From Candidatus Gastranaerophilales bacterium (GTDB taxonomy: Bacteria > Cyanobacteriota > Vampirovibrionia > Gastranaerophilales > Gastranaerophilaceae), in the NCBI GenBank assembly GCA_944324455.1, contig CALUWJ010000014.1, forward strand, positions 1 to 51,308: a stretch of 51,308 bases of DNA, in the 5' to 3' direction. The notes under the pieces are model-generated. The model did no database searches. It was not told where the DNA came from and saw only the letters and a program-made list of their open reading frames with translations. Shown piece after piece: positions 1-9,110 of the stretch; position 1 is the first letter of the stretch, and each line of letters begins with the position of its first letter. The translations under genes and the position numbers were made by a program.

Positions 1-360
1 AATTTGAAACGTCGCTTTAAAAATGTTCCAGTGGCTTGCTCAACGCAAGCCACTTGGGAACACCCGCTTGCGCTTTCTTCCGGCTGTGGGTATTTCGGCT
101 CTGTTTGGCTAAGGTCGCCAAACAGCCTCAATTATCCTACGCCGGTTTCGTACGGTTACAACAAAAGCAAGTTCAACACTTGCTTTTGTTTTCACACACG
201 GCTCACGCTTTTAAGTTCGCTCGTTTATTTGGGTACGGTATCCGCTCTGTCCGCCAGTCCTCAACGGACTGCCGTCACGAGCTGCACACACCACTGCCCC
301 AAACTTCGCTCACTAAGTTTGCCCTGCAAACTAAAGTTCGCTCGTTTGGGGTGATTTTCA
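1..360. repeat. Repeat block R1 (modular palindromes, cut by window edge)
   Basis: This stretch is clearly GC-richer than its surroundings and I read it as non-coding. It holds hairpins at 30-54 (10-bp stem, loop TCAAC), 161-189 (12-bp stem, loop TCAAC), 255-271 (CAGTCC/GGACTG, loop TCAAC) and a nested palindrome at about 295-352 bounded by CCCCAAAC and GTTTGGGG. Read on the minus strand the loops are GTTGA and the flanks (CGTGACGG, GCGGACAGAGCG, GCGACGT) match block R3 at 37690-38970. Bases 1-15 are the start of another module (GCGACGTTTCAAATT on the minus strand) whose rest lies outside the window. Long open frames across it are by-products of the GC-rich repeat. Confidence 0.85.
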
Positions 361-363
361 TGG

Positions 364-369
364 TAGAAT
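364..369 (+). promoter_or_regulatory. -10 box of a probable leaderless mtaB transcript
   Basis: TAGAAT ends exactly 6 bases before the mtaB ATG at 376 and no Shine-Dalgarno is present. Transcription would start at or next to the ATG. The region upstream of the box lies in repeat block R1, so the repeat would supply any -35 contact. Confidence 0.5.
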
Positions 370-375
370 TTTTGT

Positions 376-1647
376 ATGAAAACCTTTTATCTTAAATCTC
401 TTGGCTGCAAGCAAAATCAACTTGAAGGTCAAATAATAACAAATGAGCTTTTATCTTTAGGCTATATTATTGCCCCCGATATTGAAAATGCCGATATCTA
501 TATTCTTAATTCCTGCTCTGTAACTTCGCATACTGATTCACAAGTTTCTTATCTTTTAAATCAAGCAAAAAGAATAAACCCTAAAATTAAAACAATTTTA
601 ACTGGTTGTGTAGCGCAAACCTATAAACAGCATAACTCTTTTGATTATTCCAGTATCGATTTAATCTTAGGAAATAGCGAAAAAATGAACATTAAATCAT
701 ATATTGAAAAACTTTTTTCAAATGATAATAATTTTTTTGTTCAAGATATTTTTACCGTTAAAAATTTTGAAAATAAATTTTTATTTAATCCAACCTCAAC
801 AAGAGTAAGCATAAAAATCCAAGATGGCTGCAATAATCGCTGTTCATATTGCATTATCCCTTATGCTAGAGGAAATTCCCGCTCAAACACAATTGAAAAC
901 ATAATCAAACAAATTGAATTAGTATCAAATAAAGGTATAAAAGAAATTGTCTTAACAGGTATACACATCGGTCAATGGGGGCTTGAATTTAATCAAACAC
1001 TATTAGATTTATTAAAAGAAATTGAAAAAACTTCAATTCCTCGCTATCGTCTGGGGTCATTGTATATTAATGAAATAGATAATGAAATGATTGATTTTTT
1101 ATCTAAATCAAAAAAATTCTGTCCGCATTTTCATTTATCCTTGCAATCCTTGTGCGACAAAACTCTTAGAGCCATGAACAGAAAATATACAGCAAACGAA
1201 GCTCTTTTAACAATTGAAAAATTACACAAAAATTTCAATCTTCCCTTTTTGGGGTGCGATATTATAGTAGGTTTTCCAAATGAAGATGATAAAGATTTTA
1301 TTGAAACTTATGAAAATCTAAAAAAGGCAAAAATGTCTCAAATTCATTGTTTTCCTTATTCAAAAAGAGAAAAAACCCCTGCTTACTACATGGAAAATCA
1401 AATTCAAGATTCAATCAAAACAAAAAGATGTCATCTTATAATGGATTTATCGAACAAGCTCCATCAAGAATTTTTAGAAAAAAATAAAAACACTCTAGCT
1501 GAAATCTTAATTGAAAGAAAATCAAAAAAAACAGGCTTATATTGCGCAACTACAAGAAACTACATCAAAATTCATTTCAAAGACGACAACGATAATTTAA
1601 GGCATAGCCTCAAAACAGTTAATCTTGCAGATTATGAGCTTATGTAA
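376..1647 (+). CDS. mtaB: tRNA (t6A37) methylthiotransferase MtaB
   Basis: A 423-aa radical-SAM methylthiotransferase of the family that converts t6A to ms2t6A at position 37 of ANN-decoding tRNAs. The N-terminal UPF0004 domain carries the three cluster cysteines C11 (SLGCKQNQ), C47 (NSCSVT) and C78 (TGCVAQ). The radical-SAM cluster motif CNNRCSYC follows at 152-159, then the TIM-barrel segments (LTGIHIGQWG, CDIIVGFPNE) and a short TRAM-like tail. Length is normal for MtaB. The start is the ATG at 376, without a Shine-Dalgarno but with a TAGAAT box 6 bases upstream. It stands alone between repeat block R1 and a small ORF. MiaB is less likely because the family-specific SLGCK and HFHLSLQS wording fits MtaB better. 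Confidence 0.93.
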   Translation: MKTFYLKSLGCKQNQLEGQIITNELLSLGYIIAPDIENADIYILNSCSVTSHTDSQVSYLLNQAKRINPKIKTILTGCVAQTYKQHNSFDYSSIDLILGNSEKMNIKSYIEKLFSNDNNFFVQDIFTVKNFENKFLFNPTSTRVSIKIQDGCNNRCSYCIIPYARGNSRSNTIENIIKQIELVSNKGIKEIVLTGIHIGQWGLEFNQTLLDLLKEIEKTSIPRYRLGSLYINEIDNEMIDFLSKSKKFCPHFHLSLQSLCDKTLRAMNRKYTANEALLTIEKLHKNFNLPFLGCDIIVGFPNEDDKDFIETYENLKKAKMSQIHCFPYSKREKTPAYYMENQIQDSIKTKRCHLIMDLSNKLHQEFLEKNKNTLAEILIERKSKKTGLYCATTRNYIKIHFKDDNDNLRHSLKTVNLADYELM

Positions 1648-1741
1648 ACAAATGTAAAAAAAATATATACTTTTGATATATTATCCTTTAAAAAGTTTTT
1701 ATTAATATATAAGACATTTGATTTATAAGGATATAAAAGCT

Positions 1742-1960
1742 ATGACAACTTATGCAGATAGCAGAACCGCTTCAATATTAATAAATTTAAATTTAGATGT
1801 AAATTCTAAATTAATTGCAAATAAATACGTTTCATCAAAAGCTGATATAGAGCAAACACAAAAAGGCGTAAATAAAAAAACATATAAAAATCTTCGCTCA
1901 ACCCTAAGAGAGTGCTATCTTACAGGCTCTTTGAGATATGGCAACAATTTTGTAATGTAG
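1742..1960 (+). CDS. Small hypothetical protein
   Basis: A 72-aa basic, Ser/Thr/Asn-rich protein starting MTTYADSRTAS. I chose the ATG at 1742 because AAGGA (1727-1731) lies 10 bases upstream and a TATATT-like -10 lies near 1675; an in-frame ATG at 1718 lacks a ribosome site. No domain is recognised and there is no signal peptide or membrane segment. Its 3' end overlaps the convergent exonuclease gene by 41 bases, which weakens the case that it is real. Confidence 0.45.
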   Translation: MTTYADSRTASILINLNLDVNSKLIANKYVSSKADIEQTQKGVNKKTYKNLRSTLRECYLTGSLRYGNNFVM

Positions 1961-2549
1961 GCATTTTTATTTTCATATCTTTTATAACTTGATATGTCAT
2001 ATAGCAATCTTTTAGCGCCCTGTGGGCATTTGCTGTATCTATATTTAAATATTTTGCAATATTAGTGAGCTTGTGCGAATTAAGTTCTTTATAAGTTTTT
2101 CTTGCAAAAATTAAAGTATCTGAAAAATCGTTGGGTAAAATTTTATTGTATAAATTATCTAATTTTTTATTTAAAAAAGATAAATCAAATTTAATATTAT
2201 GCCCTACAATCGGGTTAGTTTGAATAAATTCGCAAAAATTATTCAAAACCGTTTTTAATTCAGGCGCATTTTGTGTCATTTCCATGGTTATACCTGTTAG
2301 GTTTGTAATGTATGAAGAAATTTTTTTATCCGGTTTTATTAAAGAAGAAAATTCATCAACCACTTTATTTTCAACAACTTTTAGAGCACAAATTTCAATA
2401 ATTGAATCATTTTGAGCACTAAAACCCGTTGTTTCTATATCAACAATAACACAATCATCAGGCAAAAAATCAAGCATTATGGGCTTTTTATTGCTCAATA
2501 AAATTTTAGGAATTTCATTTTTAATATTCAAATCTAAACTCAATTGCAT
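1920..2549 (-). CDS. DEDDh 3'-5' exonuclease (DNA polymerase III epsilon-like)
   Basis: A 209-aa RNase T/DnaQ-type exonuclease. All three Exo motifs are visible: Exo I DIETTG (D37, E39), Exo II VGHNIKFD (D122), Exo III HRALKD with H176 and D181, the DEDDh arrangement for two-metal hydrolysis of single-stranded 3' ends. There is no helicase or GIY-YIG fusion, so it is a stand-alone proofreading or repair nuclease and need not be the replicative epsilon subunit. The start is the ATG at 2547-2549; a TATTAT box 5 bases upstream suggests a leaderless message. Confidence 0.85.
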   Translation of the reverse strand: MQLSLDLNIKNEIPKILLSNKKPIMLDFLPDDCVIVDIETTGFSAQNDSIIEICALKVVENKVVDEFSSLIKPDKKISSYITNLTGITMEMTQNAPELKTVLNNFCEFIQTNPIVGHNIKFDLSFLNKKLDNLYNKILPNDFSDTLIFARKTYKELNSHKLTNIAKYLNIDTANAHRALKDCYMTYQVIKDMKIKMPTLQNCCHISKSL

Positions 2550-2588
2550 GGTTTATAATATTTACCTTATCTTATAATAAAACCTGAT

Positions 2589-2610
2589 AAGTTTTGCTTT
2601 AGCAAAACTT
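2589..2610. repeat. Solo palindrome AAGTTTTGCT-TT-AGCAAAACTT
   Basis: A perfect 10-bp inverted repeat with a 2-base loop in the gap between the exonuclease and the CMP-sugar synthetase gene. The same core (GTTTTGCT/AGCAAAAC) fills a module slot in repeat block R2 at 8563-8584. On the minus strand it is followed by TCAGGTTTT, so it may also act as a terminator for the synthetase transcript. Confidence 0.6.
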
Positions 2611-2631
2611 CTATAACTCTTTAAAAATTAT

Positions 2632-3321
2632 TTACCTATTTCTAATTATTTCTTCTACCCTTTCAAAATCTTCAATAGTATCTATATCAATAACTTTAGG
2701 AGTAATATAAGCTATTGGATTATAACCGATAAAATCTTTTGTTTTTTTCATTGTGTCCCATTGAAGTGCATAAAATGCACCATTTTCGGTTATCATTTTA
2801 TAGTGTTGTTCTATTTCTTGACGCCTTGGACGAGTTCTAAAATCATAAAGTGCTTCTAATTTATCATCGTGCAAAATGCGCCATTTAGCGTGTGTATAAC
2901 CTGAGCTAAAAGCACTAAAACAGCTGTCATATCCTTTTTTTTGAGCTTCAAAATAATATTCAAAAGCGCTATCTATATATTCTTCATCTCTTAGTGGACA
3001 AGTTGGCTGCAATAATACAATATAATCCGCCTTATAGCCCTGATTTTCAAGCTTATCTATAACATCCAACATAACAGGAGCAGTTTTTGTTGTATCTTGC
3101 GCTAATTCTTGCGGTCTTTTTAAAATTTCTGCACCATACTTTTTAGAAACCTCTAAAATTTCTTCATCCTCTGATGAAACAATTGTTCTTGTGATATATT
3201 TTGATTTTAAGGAAGCTTCAATAGTATATGCCACAAGGGGTTTATCTAAAATAGGTTTTAGATTTTTTCTTTTAATTCCTTTTGAACCGCCGCGAGCGGG
3301 AATTATAGCTAATATTTCCAT
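2632..3321 (-). CDS. CMP-nonulosonate (sialic/pseudaminic/legionaminic acid) cytidylyltransferase
   Basis: A 229-aa NeuA/PseF-type nucleotidyltransferase that would activate a nonulosonic acid with CTP for surface glycans. The nucleotide-binding start IPARGGSKGIKRKN (residues 7-20), the LLQPTCPLR motif, ENGAFYAL and IDIDTIEDF near the end are family hallmarks, and the length is normal. The exact sugar cannot be read from sequence. The gene starts 13 bases inside the end of the upstream PurD-like gene, so the two are probably translationally coupled. No synthase or glycosyltransferase genes are adjacent. Confidence 0.85.
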   Translation of the reverse strand: MEILAIIPARGGSKGIKRKNLKPILDKPLVAYTIEASLKSKYITRTIVSSEDEEILEVSKKYGAEILKRPQELAQDTTKTAPVMLDVIDKLENQGYKADYIVLLQPTCPLRDEEYIDSAFEYYFEAQKKGYDSCFSAFSSGYTHAKWRILHDDKLEALYDFRTRPRRQEIEQHYKMITENGAFYALQWDTMKKTKDFIGYNPIAYITPKVIDIDTIEDFERVEEIIRNR

Positions 3322-4355
3322 CTTTTTAAAGCTTCCTCTAATTCTACTGTATTAAATTCTAATTCCTTTATATATCTTTCTAAATTAGTTTTTGTTTTGG
3401 CAGATAAAAATTCTATTTTTTCATCTTGTCTTATAGTTATCATATATTCATTTTTGGGTTTAAATTGATATTTTAAAAATACATCTCCAATAATCACACT
3501 ATCAAAAACTTCTGCCCAGTTTATATCATATCCTTTTGCATAAAAATCAACATTTATATCATCAAAAAAACTGTTAAAACCTAATAAAAATAAATCATTA
3601 TCATAAGTTAAAACTATATCAAAACCTAAAATTCCTATATATTCTTCATCTTGGGTTGATAAAGCCCGAATAGTCGGCATAATAATTTCATTATATATTC
3701 TATTTTCTAATTGTTCATCAATGAATTCAGGGTTAAAGTATGCAATATCATTTTGATATTTTGCGCTTTTTCCAATTATTTTTGCGCTATAACCGTCTGA
3801 TAAAACCCATATTGAAATGTTTTTGCCTTCAATATAATCTTCAATTACAATTTTTTTATTTCCGCTGTTAAAAAAATCATTTATAATTTTTTGCGCAGAA
3901 TTAAGTGTCTCGCAAGCCAATGAACACTCTTGATAAGAATGATTATCAGGTTTTATAACTTGTGGAGTATTTGTTTGTTTAAAATATTCAACAGCTACTT
4001 GCGGTTTTTCTGCAATTAAAAATTTGGGAGTTTTTATTTTATTTTTATACATAAATTTTTTAGCAGCAGATTTAGAAGCGCAAATCCCTATTGCTTCAAT
4101 AGACGGAGAAAAAGCACTAATATTTTTTGAGCTTAGAATTTCTTGTAATCCTAAATTTATATATTCTTCATCAATAATTAAAACCAAATTAATTTCATTA
4201 GCTTCACAAAATTCAACTATATCTTTTGTTTCTCTAAAATCAACACAAAAATCTTTATTTGTTAAAGTTGAAAAAACTATATTATTTTTATCTTTCTTAA
4301 ACAAATTATAAAAAATTTTTGCGCTGTAATTTGTACCTAAAATTAATATTCTCAT
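3309..4355 (-). CDS. Degenerate PurD-like ATP-grasp protein
   Basis: A 348-aa protein following the PurD (GAR synthetase) plan: N-terminal Rossmann-like domain (MRILILGTNYSAK), the segment AFSPSIEAIGICASKSAAKKFM (split: AFSPSIEAIG then ICASKSAAKKFM, residues 81-102), then an ATP-grasp core (QVIKPDNHSYQEC at 132-144, IEDYIEGKNISIWVLSDG at 171-188). Family motifs look eroded: the glycine-rich ATP loop after the lysine is NHSYQEC, the GPNTGGMGAYSP segment shrinks to NDIAYFNPEF, and the metal-binding EFN near residue 259 reads GFN. True PurD is about 420 aa. I infer a pseudoenzyme or an ATP-grasp ligase of changed specificity, working with the overlapping CMP-sugar synthetase. A TATAAT box lies 7 bases before the ATG. 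Confidence 0.65.
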   Translation of the reverse strand: MRILILGTNYSAKIFYNLFKKDKNNIVFSTLTNKDFCVDFRETKDIVEFCEANEINLVLIIDEEYINLGLQEILSSKNISAFSPSIEAIGICASKSAAKKFMYKNKIKTPKFLIAEKPQVAVEYFKQTNTPQVIKPDNHSYQECSLACETLNSAQKIINDFFNSGNKKIVIEDYIEGKNISIWVLSDGYSAKIIGKSAKYQNDIAYFNPEFIDEQLENRIYNEIIMPTIRALSTQDEEYIGILGFDIVLTYDNDLFLLGFNSFFDDINVDFYAKGYDINWAEVFDSVIIGDVFLKYQFKPKNEYMITIRQDEKIEFLSAKTKTNLERYIKELEFNTVELEEALKRWKY

Positions 4356-4362
4356 GGGTTTT

Positions 4363-4368
4363 ATTATA
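4363..4368 (-). promoter_or_regulatory. -10 box of a probable leaderless transcript (PurD-like gene)
   Basis: TATAAT on the minus strand, with 7 bases between it and the ATG at 4353-4355 and no Shine-Dalgarno. Confidence 0.5.
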
Positions 4369-4404
4369 TCATAATTTTGAGTTATTCATTTTATAAATTA
4401 ACAT

Positions 4405-4434
4405 GCTATAATCTAAAAATATTGTTTCAAGGAG
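4405..4434 (+). promoter_or_regulatory. Extended -10 promoter and Shine-Dalgarno that set a TTG start
   Basis: TGCTATAAT (4404-4412) is an extended -10. AAGGAG at 4429-4434 lies 8 bases before a TTG at 4443. The promoter falls inside the longer ATG-initiated frame (4377), which argues against that upstream start. Confidence 0.6.
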
Positions 4435-4442
4435 CTCTCAAG

Positions 4443-5102
4443 TTGGAAGAAAATAAAAATATACCTAATATTGAAGAAGAACAAAAAGATTTCAAAGACT
4501 TCGATGAAGAAAATATGGATAATATTAAAGAAGAACTGGAGCAAATGCAAAAAGAAACCTCTAAAGATACAGATGAAACTTCATCAGAAGAAAATTTAAA
4601 AGAATCACAAACACAAGAAGAACCAAAATCAATAGAAGAAATTGAAGAAGCCATTGAAGAATTGGAAGAAGAAGCAGAAAACAAACCCGATGAAGATATT
4701 TCAAAATGGGAAGAATTAAACTCCAATAATGATGTTGTAAAAAAATATATTGTATATATTTCAAAAGATTTTGTTCCATATATTGACAGCTTAACTGTTG
4801 ATGAAAGAAGCGCTTATATTAATGATGCAATACAAACAAAGCTTGATTTAGAAGACATTAAAAAGCAAAAACAAAAAAAGATAAAATTAACAATACATCT
4901 TATAATTACAATAATAACTATTTGTTTTATGACCCCAATAGCTCTTTTGGGGGTTCATAAGGCAATTATGATAACTTTTGAGAATTACAAATATTCGCAA
5001 GAAAATTTTGAAAAATTATACAAACAAAGATTTGAAAAAGATAAAGCTTACATGCGTTCTGTTCAATATAATAAAGAAATGGAAAAGAAAAATAAAAAAT
5101 AA
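4443..5102 (+). CDS. Acidic single-pass membrane protein, unknown function
   Basis: A 219-aa protein. The first ~90 residues are almost entirely Glu/Asp/Ser/Lys (low complexity, probably disordered), followed by a short mixed segment, a basic stretch KKQKQKKIK, one hydrophobic segment (LTIHLIITIITICFM...) and a charged 40-residue tail. It starts at TTG 4443, supported by AAGGAG and an extended -10 just upstream. No family is recognised. It stands alone and is followed by a bidirectional terminator shared with convergent dnaK. Confidence 0.7.
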   Translation: MEENKNIPNIEEEQKDFKDFDEENMDNIKEELEQMQKETSKDTDETSSEENLKESQTQEEPKSIEEIEEAIEELEEEAENKPDEDISKWEELNSNNDVVKKYIVYISKDFVPYIDSLTVDERSAYINDAIQTKLDLEDIKKQKQKKIKLTIHLIITIITICFMTPIALLGVHKAIMITFENYKYSQENFEKLYKQRFEKDKAYMRSVQYNKEMEKKNKK

Positions 5103-5103
5103 A

Positions 5104-5132
5104 AAAAGACCGAGATTAATCTCGGTCTTTTA
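5104..5132. terminator. Bidirectional Rho-independent terminator
   Basis: AAAAGACCGAGATT/AATCTCGGTCTTTT forms a stem of about 14 bp with A and T tracts on both sides. It can stop the acidic membrane-protein gene and the convergent dnaK gene. Confidence 0.9.
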
Positions 5133-5150
5133 ATTTATTGTTTAAAACAA

Positions 5151-7013
<1,863 letters not shown>

Positions 7014-7102
7014 TTATTATATTTTTTCTATATAACTAAATTAGCACTGTTTTTCAAAATCATTTAAAAAATAAACAATTTTTTAATATTTTATTTTTTA
7101 GG

Positions 7103-7108
7103 TATAAT
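7103..7108 (+). promoter_or_regulatory. -10 box of a probable leaderless purB transcript
   Basis: A consensus TATAAT with exactly 6 bases to the purB ATG at 7115 and no Shine-Dalgarno between them. I see no clear -35. Confidence 0.6.
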
Positions 7109-7114
7109 TTTTTT

Positions 7115-8386
7115 ATGATTGAAAGATATTCAAGAGAAGAAATTTCTCAAATTTGGGAATTGGATAAAAAATTTTCATATTATTTAGAAGTTGAACTTGC
7201 TGTTATTAAAGCGCAAGTTGAATTAGGTAATTTTAGCTCTGAAATATATGAAAACATTAAAAACACAGCAAAATTTGACGTTAAAAGAATTGATGAAATA
7301 GAAAAGATAACTCGTCATGATGTTATTGCTTTTTTAGAAAATGTTAATGAAAATGTTGATAGAAAATTTTCACCATATATTCATAAAGGCTTAACCAGTT
7401 CTGATGTTATTGATACTGCTTTTGCGCTTCAAATTAAAGATTCATCTAAAATTATCAACAAAGATTTAGATGAATTAATTGAAGTAGTGAAAAATCTTGC
7501 TTTTAAACATAAACATACGGTTTGCTTAGGAAGAAGCCATGGGATTGGGGCTGAAGTTATAACCTTTGGGTTTAAATTACTAAATTTATTAGATATGCTA
7601 AAAAGAGCAAAAGATAGATTTAACTATGCTCTTAATGATATTTTAGTAGGGCAGATTTCAGGGCCTTGCGGAACATATTCAAATATTGACCCAGAGGTTG
7701 AAGAAAAAACTTGTAAAATTTTAGGTTTAAAACCTGCTAAAATTTCAACCCAAGTTATAGCTAGAGATAGACATGCTGCTTATATTCAAGCGATTTCATT
7801 AATAGGGGCAGTAATTGAGAGTTTTTCTATTGAAATAAGACACTTACAACGCTTTGAAGTGGTTGAAGTTGAAGAAGGTTTTTCAAACGGACAAAAAGGC
7901 TCATCTGCTATGCCTCATAAGAAAAACCCAATTGCAAGCGAAAATCTTTCAGGTTTAGCAAGAGTTTTAAGAAGTAACACAATTTCAGCTATGGAAAATA
8001 TCGCCCTTTGGCATGAAAGAGATATTTCTCATTCATCAGTTGAGAGGATTATTTTCCCTGATAGCACCATTTTAATTGATTATATGCTTCATAGGTTTAA
8101 AGGAGTATTGGAAAATCTTGTTATAAAAGAAAAAAATATGATAAATAACATAGACAGATACGGCGGAATTATTTATTCTCAAAGCTGTTTATTAAAACTT
8201 TTAGATTATAATATGACCCGAGAAGAAGCCTATAAAATCGTTCAAAAAGAAGCTCTTGAAGCATTTAATAATAACGGCAGCTTTAAAGAAGCTATGAAAA
8301 AACATTTATCAGATGCTGACATTAATGAATGTTTTAATCAAGAAAAATATCTAAAAAATATTGATAAAATTTTTGACAGATTTTAA
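7115..8386 (+). CDS. purB: Adenylosuccinate lyase
   Basis: A 423-aa fumarase/aspartase-superfamily lyase that releases fumarate from SAICAR and adenylosuccinate in purine synthesis. The family signature SSAMPHKKNPI sits near residue 265; TSSDVIDTAFALQ and GRSHGIGAE carry the other active-site segments; the order and length match PurB. It is transcribed alone from a leaderless-type promoter. The downstream gap is repeat block R2. purH is also in the window (20066), but purB is not linked to it. Confidence 0.96.
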   Translation: MIERYSREEISQIWELDKKFSYYLEVELAVIKAQVELGNFSSEIYENIKNTAKFDVKRIDEIEKITRHDVIAFLENVNENVDRKFSPYIHKGLTSSDVIDTAFALQIKDSSKIINKDLDELIEVVKNLAFKHKHTVCLGRSHGIGAEVITFGFKLLNLLDMLKRAKDRFNYALNDILVGQISGPCGTYSNIDPEVEEKTCKILGLKPAKISTQVIARDRHAAYIQAISLIGAVIESFSIEIRHLQRFEVVEVEEGFSNGQKGSSAMPHKKNPIASENLSGLARVLRSNTISAMENIALWHERDISHSSVERIIFPDSTILIDYMLHRFKGVLENLVIKEKNMINNIDRYGGIIYSQSCLLKLLDYNMTREEAYKIVQKEALEAFNNNGSFKEAMKKHLSDADINECFNQEKYLKNIDKIFDRF

Positions 8387-8418
8387 ATTATCAAATTTAT
8401 TTTTTAAGTTCTAAAAGG

Positions 8419-9110
8419 TTTTTGCTCCTGTGGAAATCAAAGATTTCCACGTCGCTCATCAACAGTTTCAGCCTAAAAATGACAATGCTCCACGCATTGT
8501 CATTTTTTTAACGGCTTTCACTCTGGCTTACGCTTTTAAGCTTCAAAAGGTTTGCTCCTGAGGAGTTTTGCTAAAGCAAAACTCTTACGTCGCCGTAGTA
8601 CGGTATTCGCACTTGGCACGAGCTCCACGCTCCTGCCTGCGTGCTCCACACACTTCTGCCTTTTTCGCTTTCGCTAAGTCGAGTTTGGCTATCGCTTTTT
8701 TCTGGCTGTGGGTATCTCGACTCTGTTCGGCTAAAGACGCCTTACAGTCTCGATATCCTACGCACCCCAAGGGTGTTTCCAATCTCTAAGCTCACAAGTT
8801 CGCTAAGAGATTGTGGGCACCAGCTATCAATAGTTACGACCAAAATTCAACATTTTGGTCTTCACTCTGGCTTACGCTTTTTTGCTCCTGTGGAAATCAA
8901 AGATTTCCACGTCGCTCATCAACAGTTTCAGCCTAAAAATGACAATGCTCCACGCATTGTCATTTTTTTAACGGCTTTCACTCTGGCTTACGCTTTTAAG
9001 CTTCAAAAGGAGTACGGTATTCGCACTTGGCACGAGCTCCACGCTCCTGCCTGCGTGCTCCACACACTTCTGCCTTTTTCGCTTTCGCTAAGTCCGTCGG
9101 ACTATAGCTC
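8419..9110. repeat. Repeat block R2 (modular palindromes with long direct repeats)
   Basis: A GC-richer non-coding block filling the purB-lyase gap. A 130-bp segment occurs identically at 8421-8550 and 8881-9010, and an 84-bp segment at 8597-8680 and 9011-9094. Hairpins include 8430-8450 (GTGGAAATC/GATTTCCAC, loop AAA), 8475-8507 (14-bp stem, loop TCCAC; copy at 8935-8967), 8563-8584 (GAGTTTTGCT/AGCAAAACTC), 8620-8632 (GAGC/GCTC, loop TCCAC) and 8838-8860 (GACCAAAAT/ATTTTGGTC, loop TCAAC). A framework hairpin at 8781-8812 (AATCTCT/AGAGATT) matches one in R3 with different paired bases. Read on the minus strand the flanks match R1 and R3. Open frames crossing it are not supported as genes. Confidence 0.88.

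Noticed and set aside
4-395. Long overlapping open frames in two phases at the window start
   Set aside because: They lie wholly in repeat block R1, follow palindromes rather than protein-like composition and have no ribosome sites.
7041-7060. CIRCE operator upstream of dnaK
   Set aside because: Only a TTAGCACT half-site is present; the matching GAGTGCTAA half is missing.
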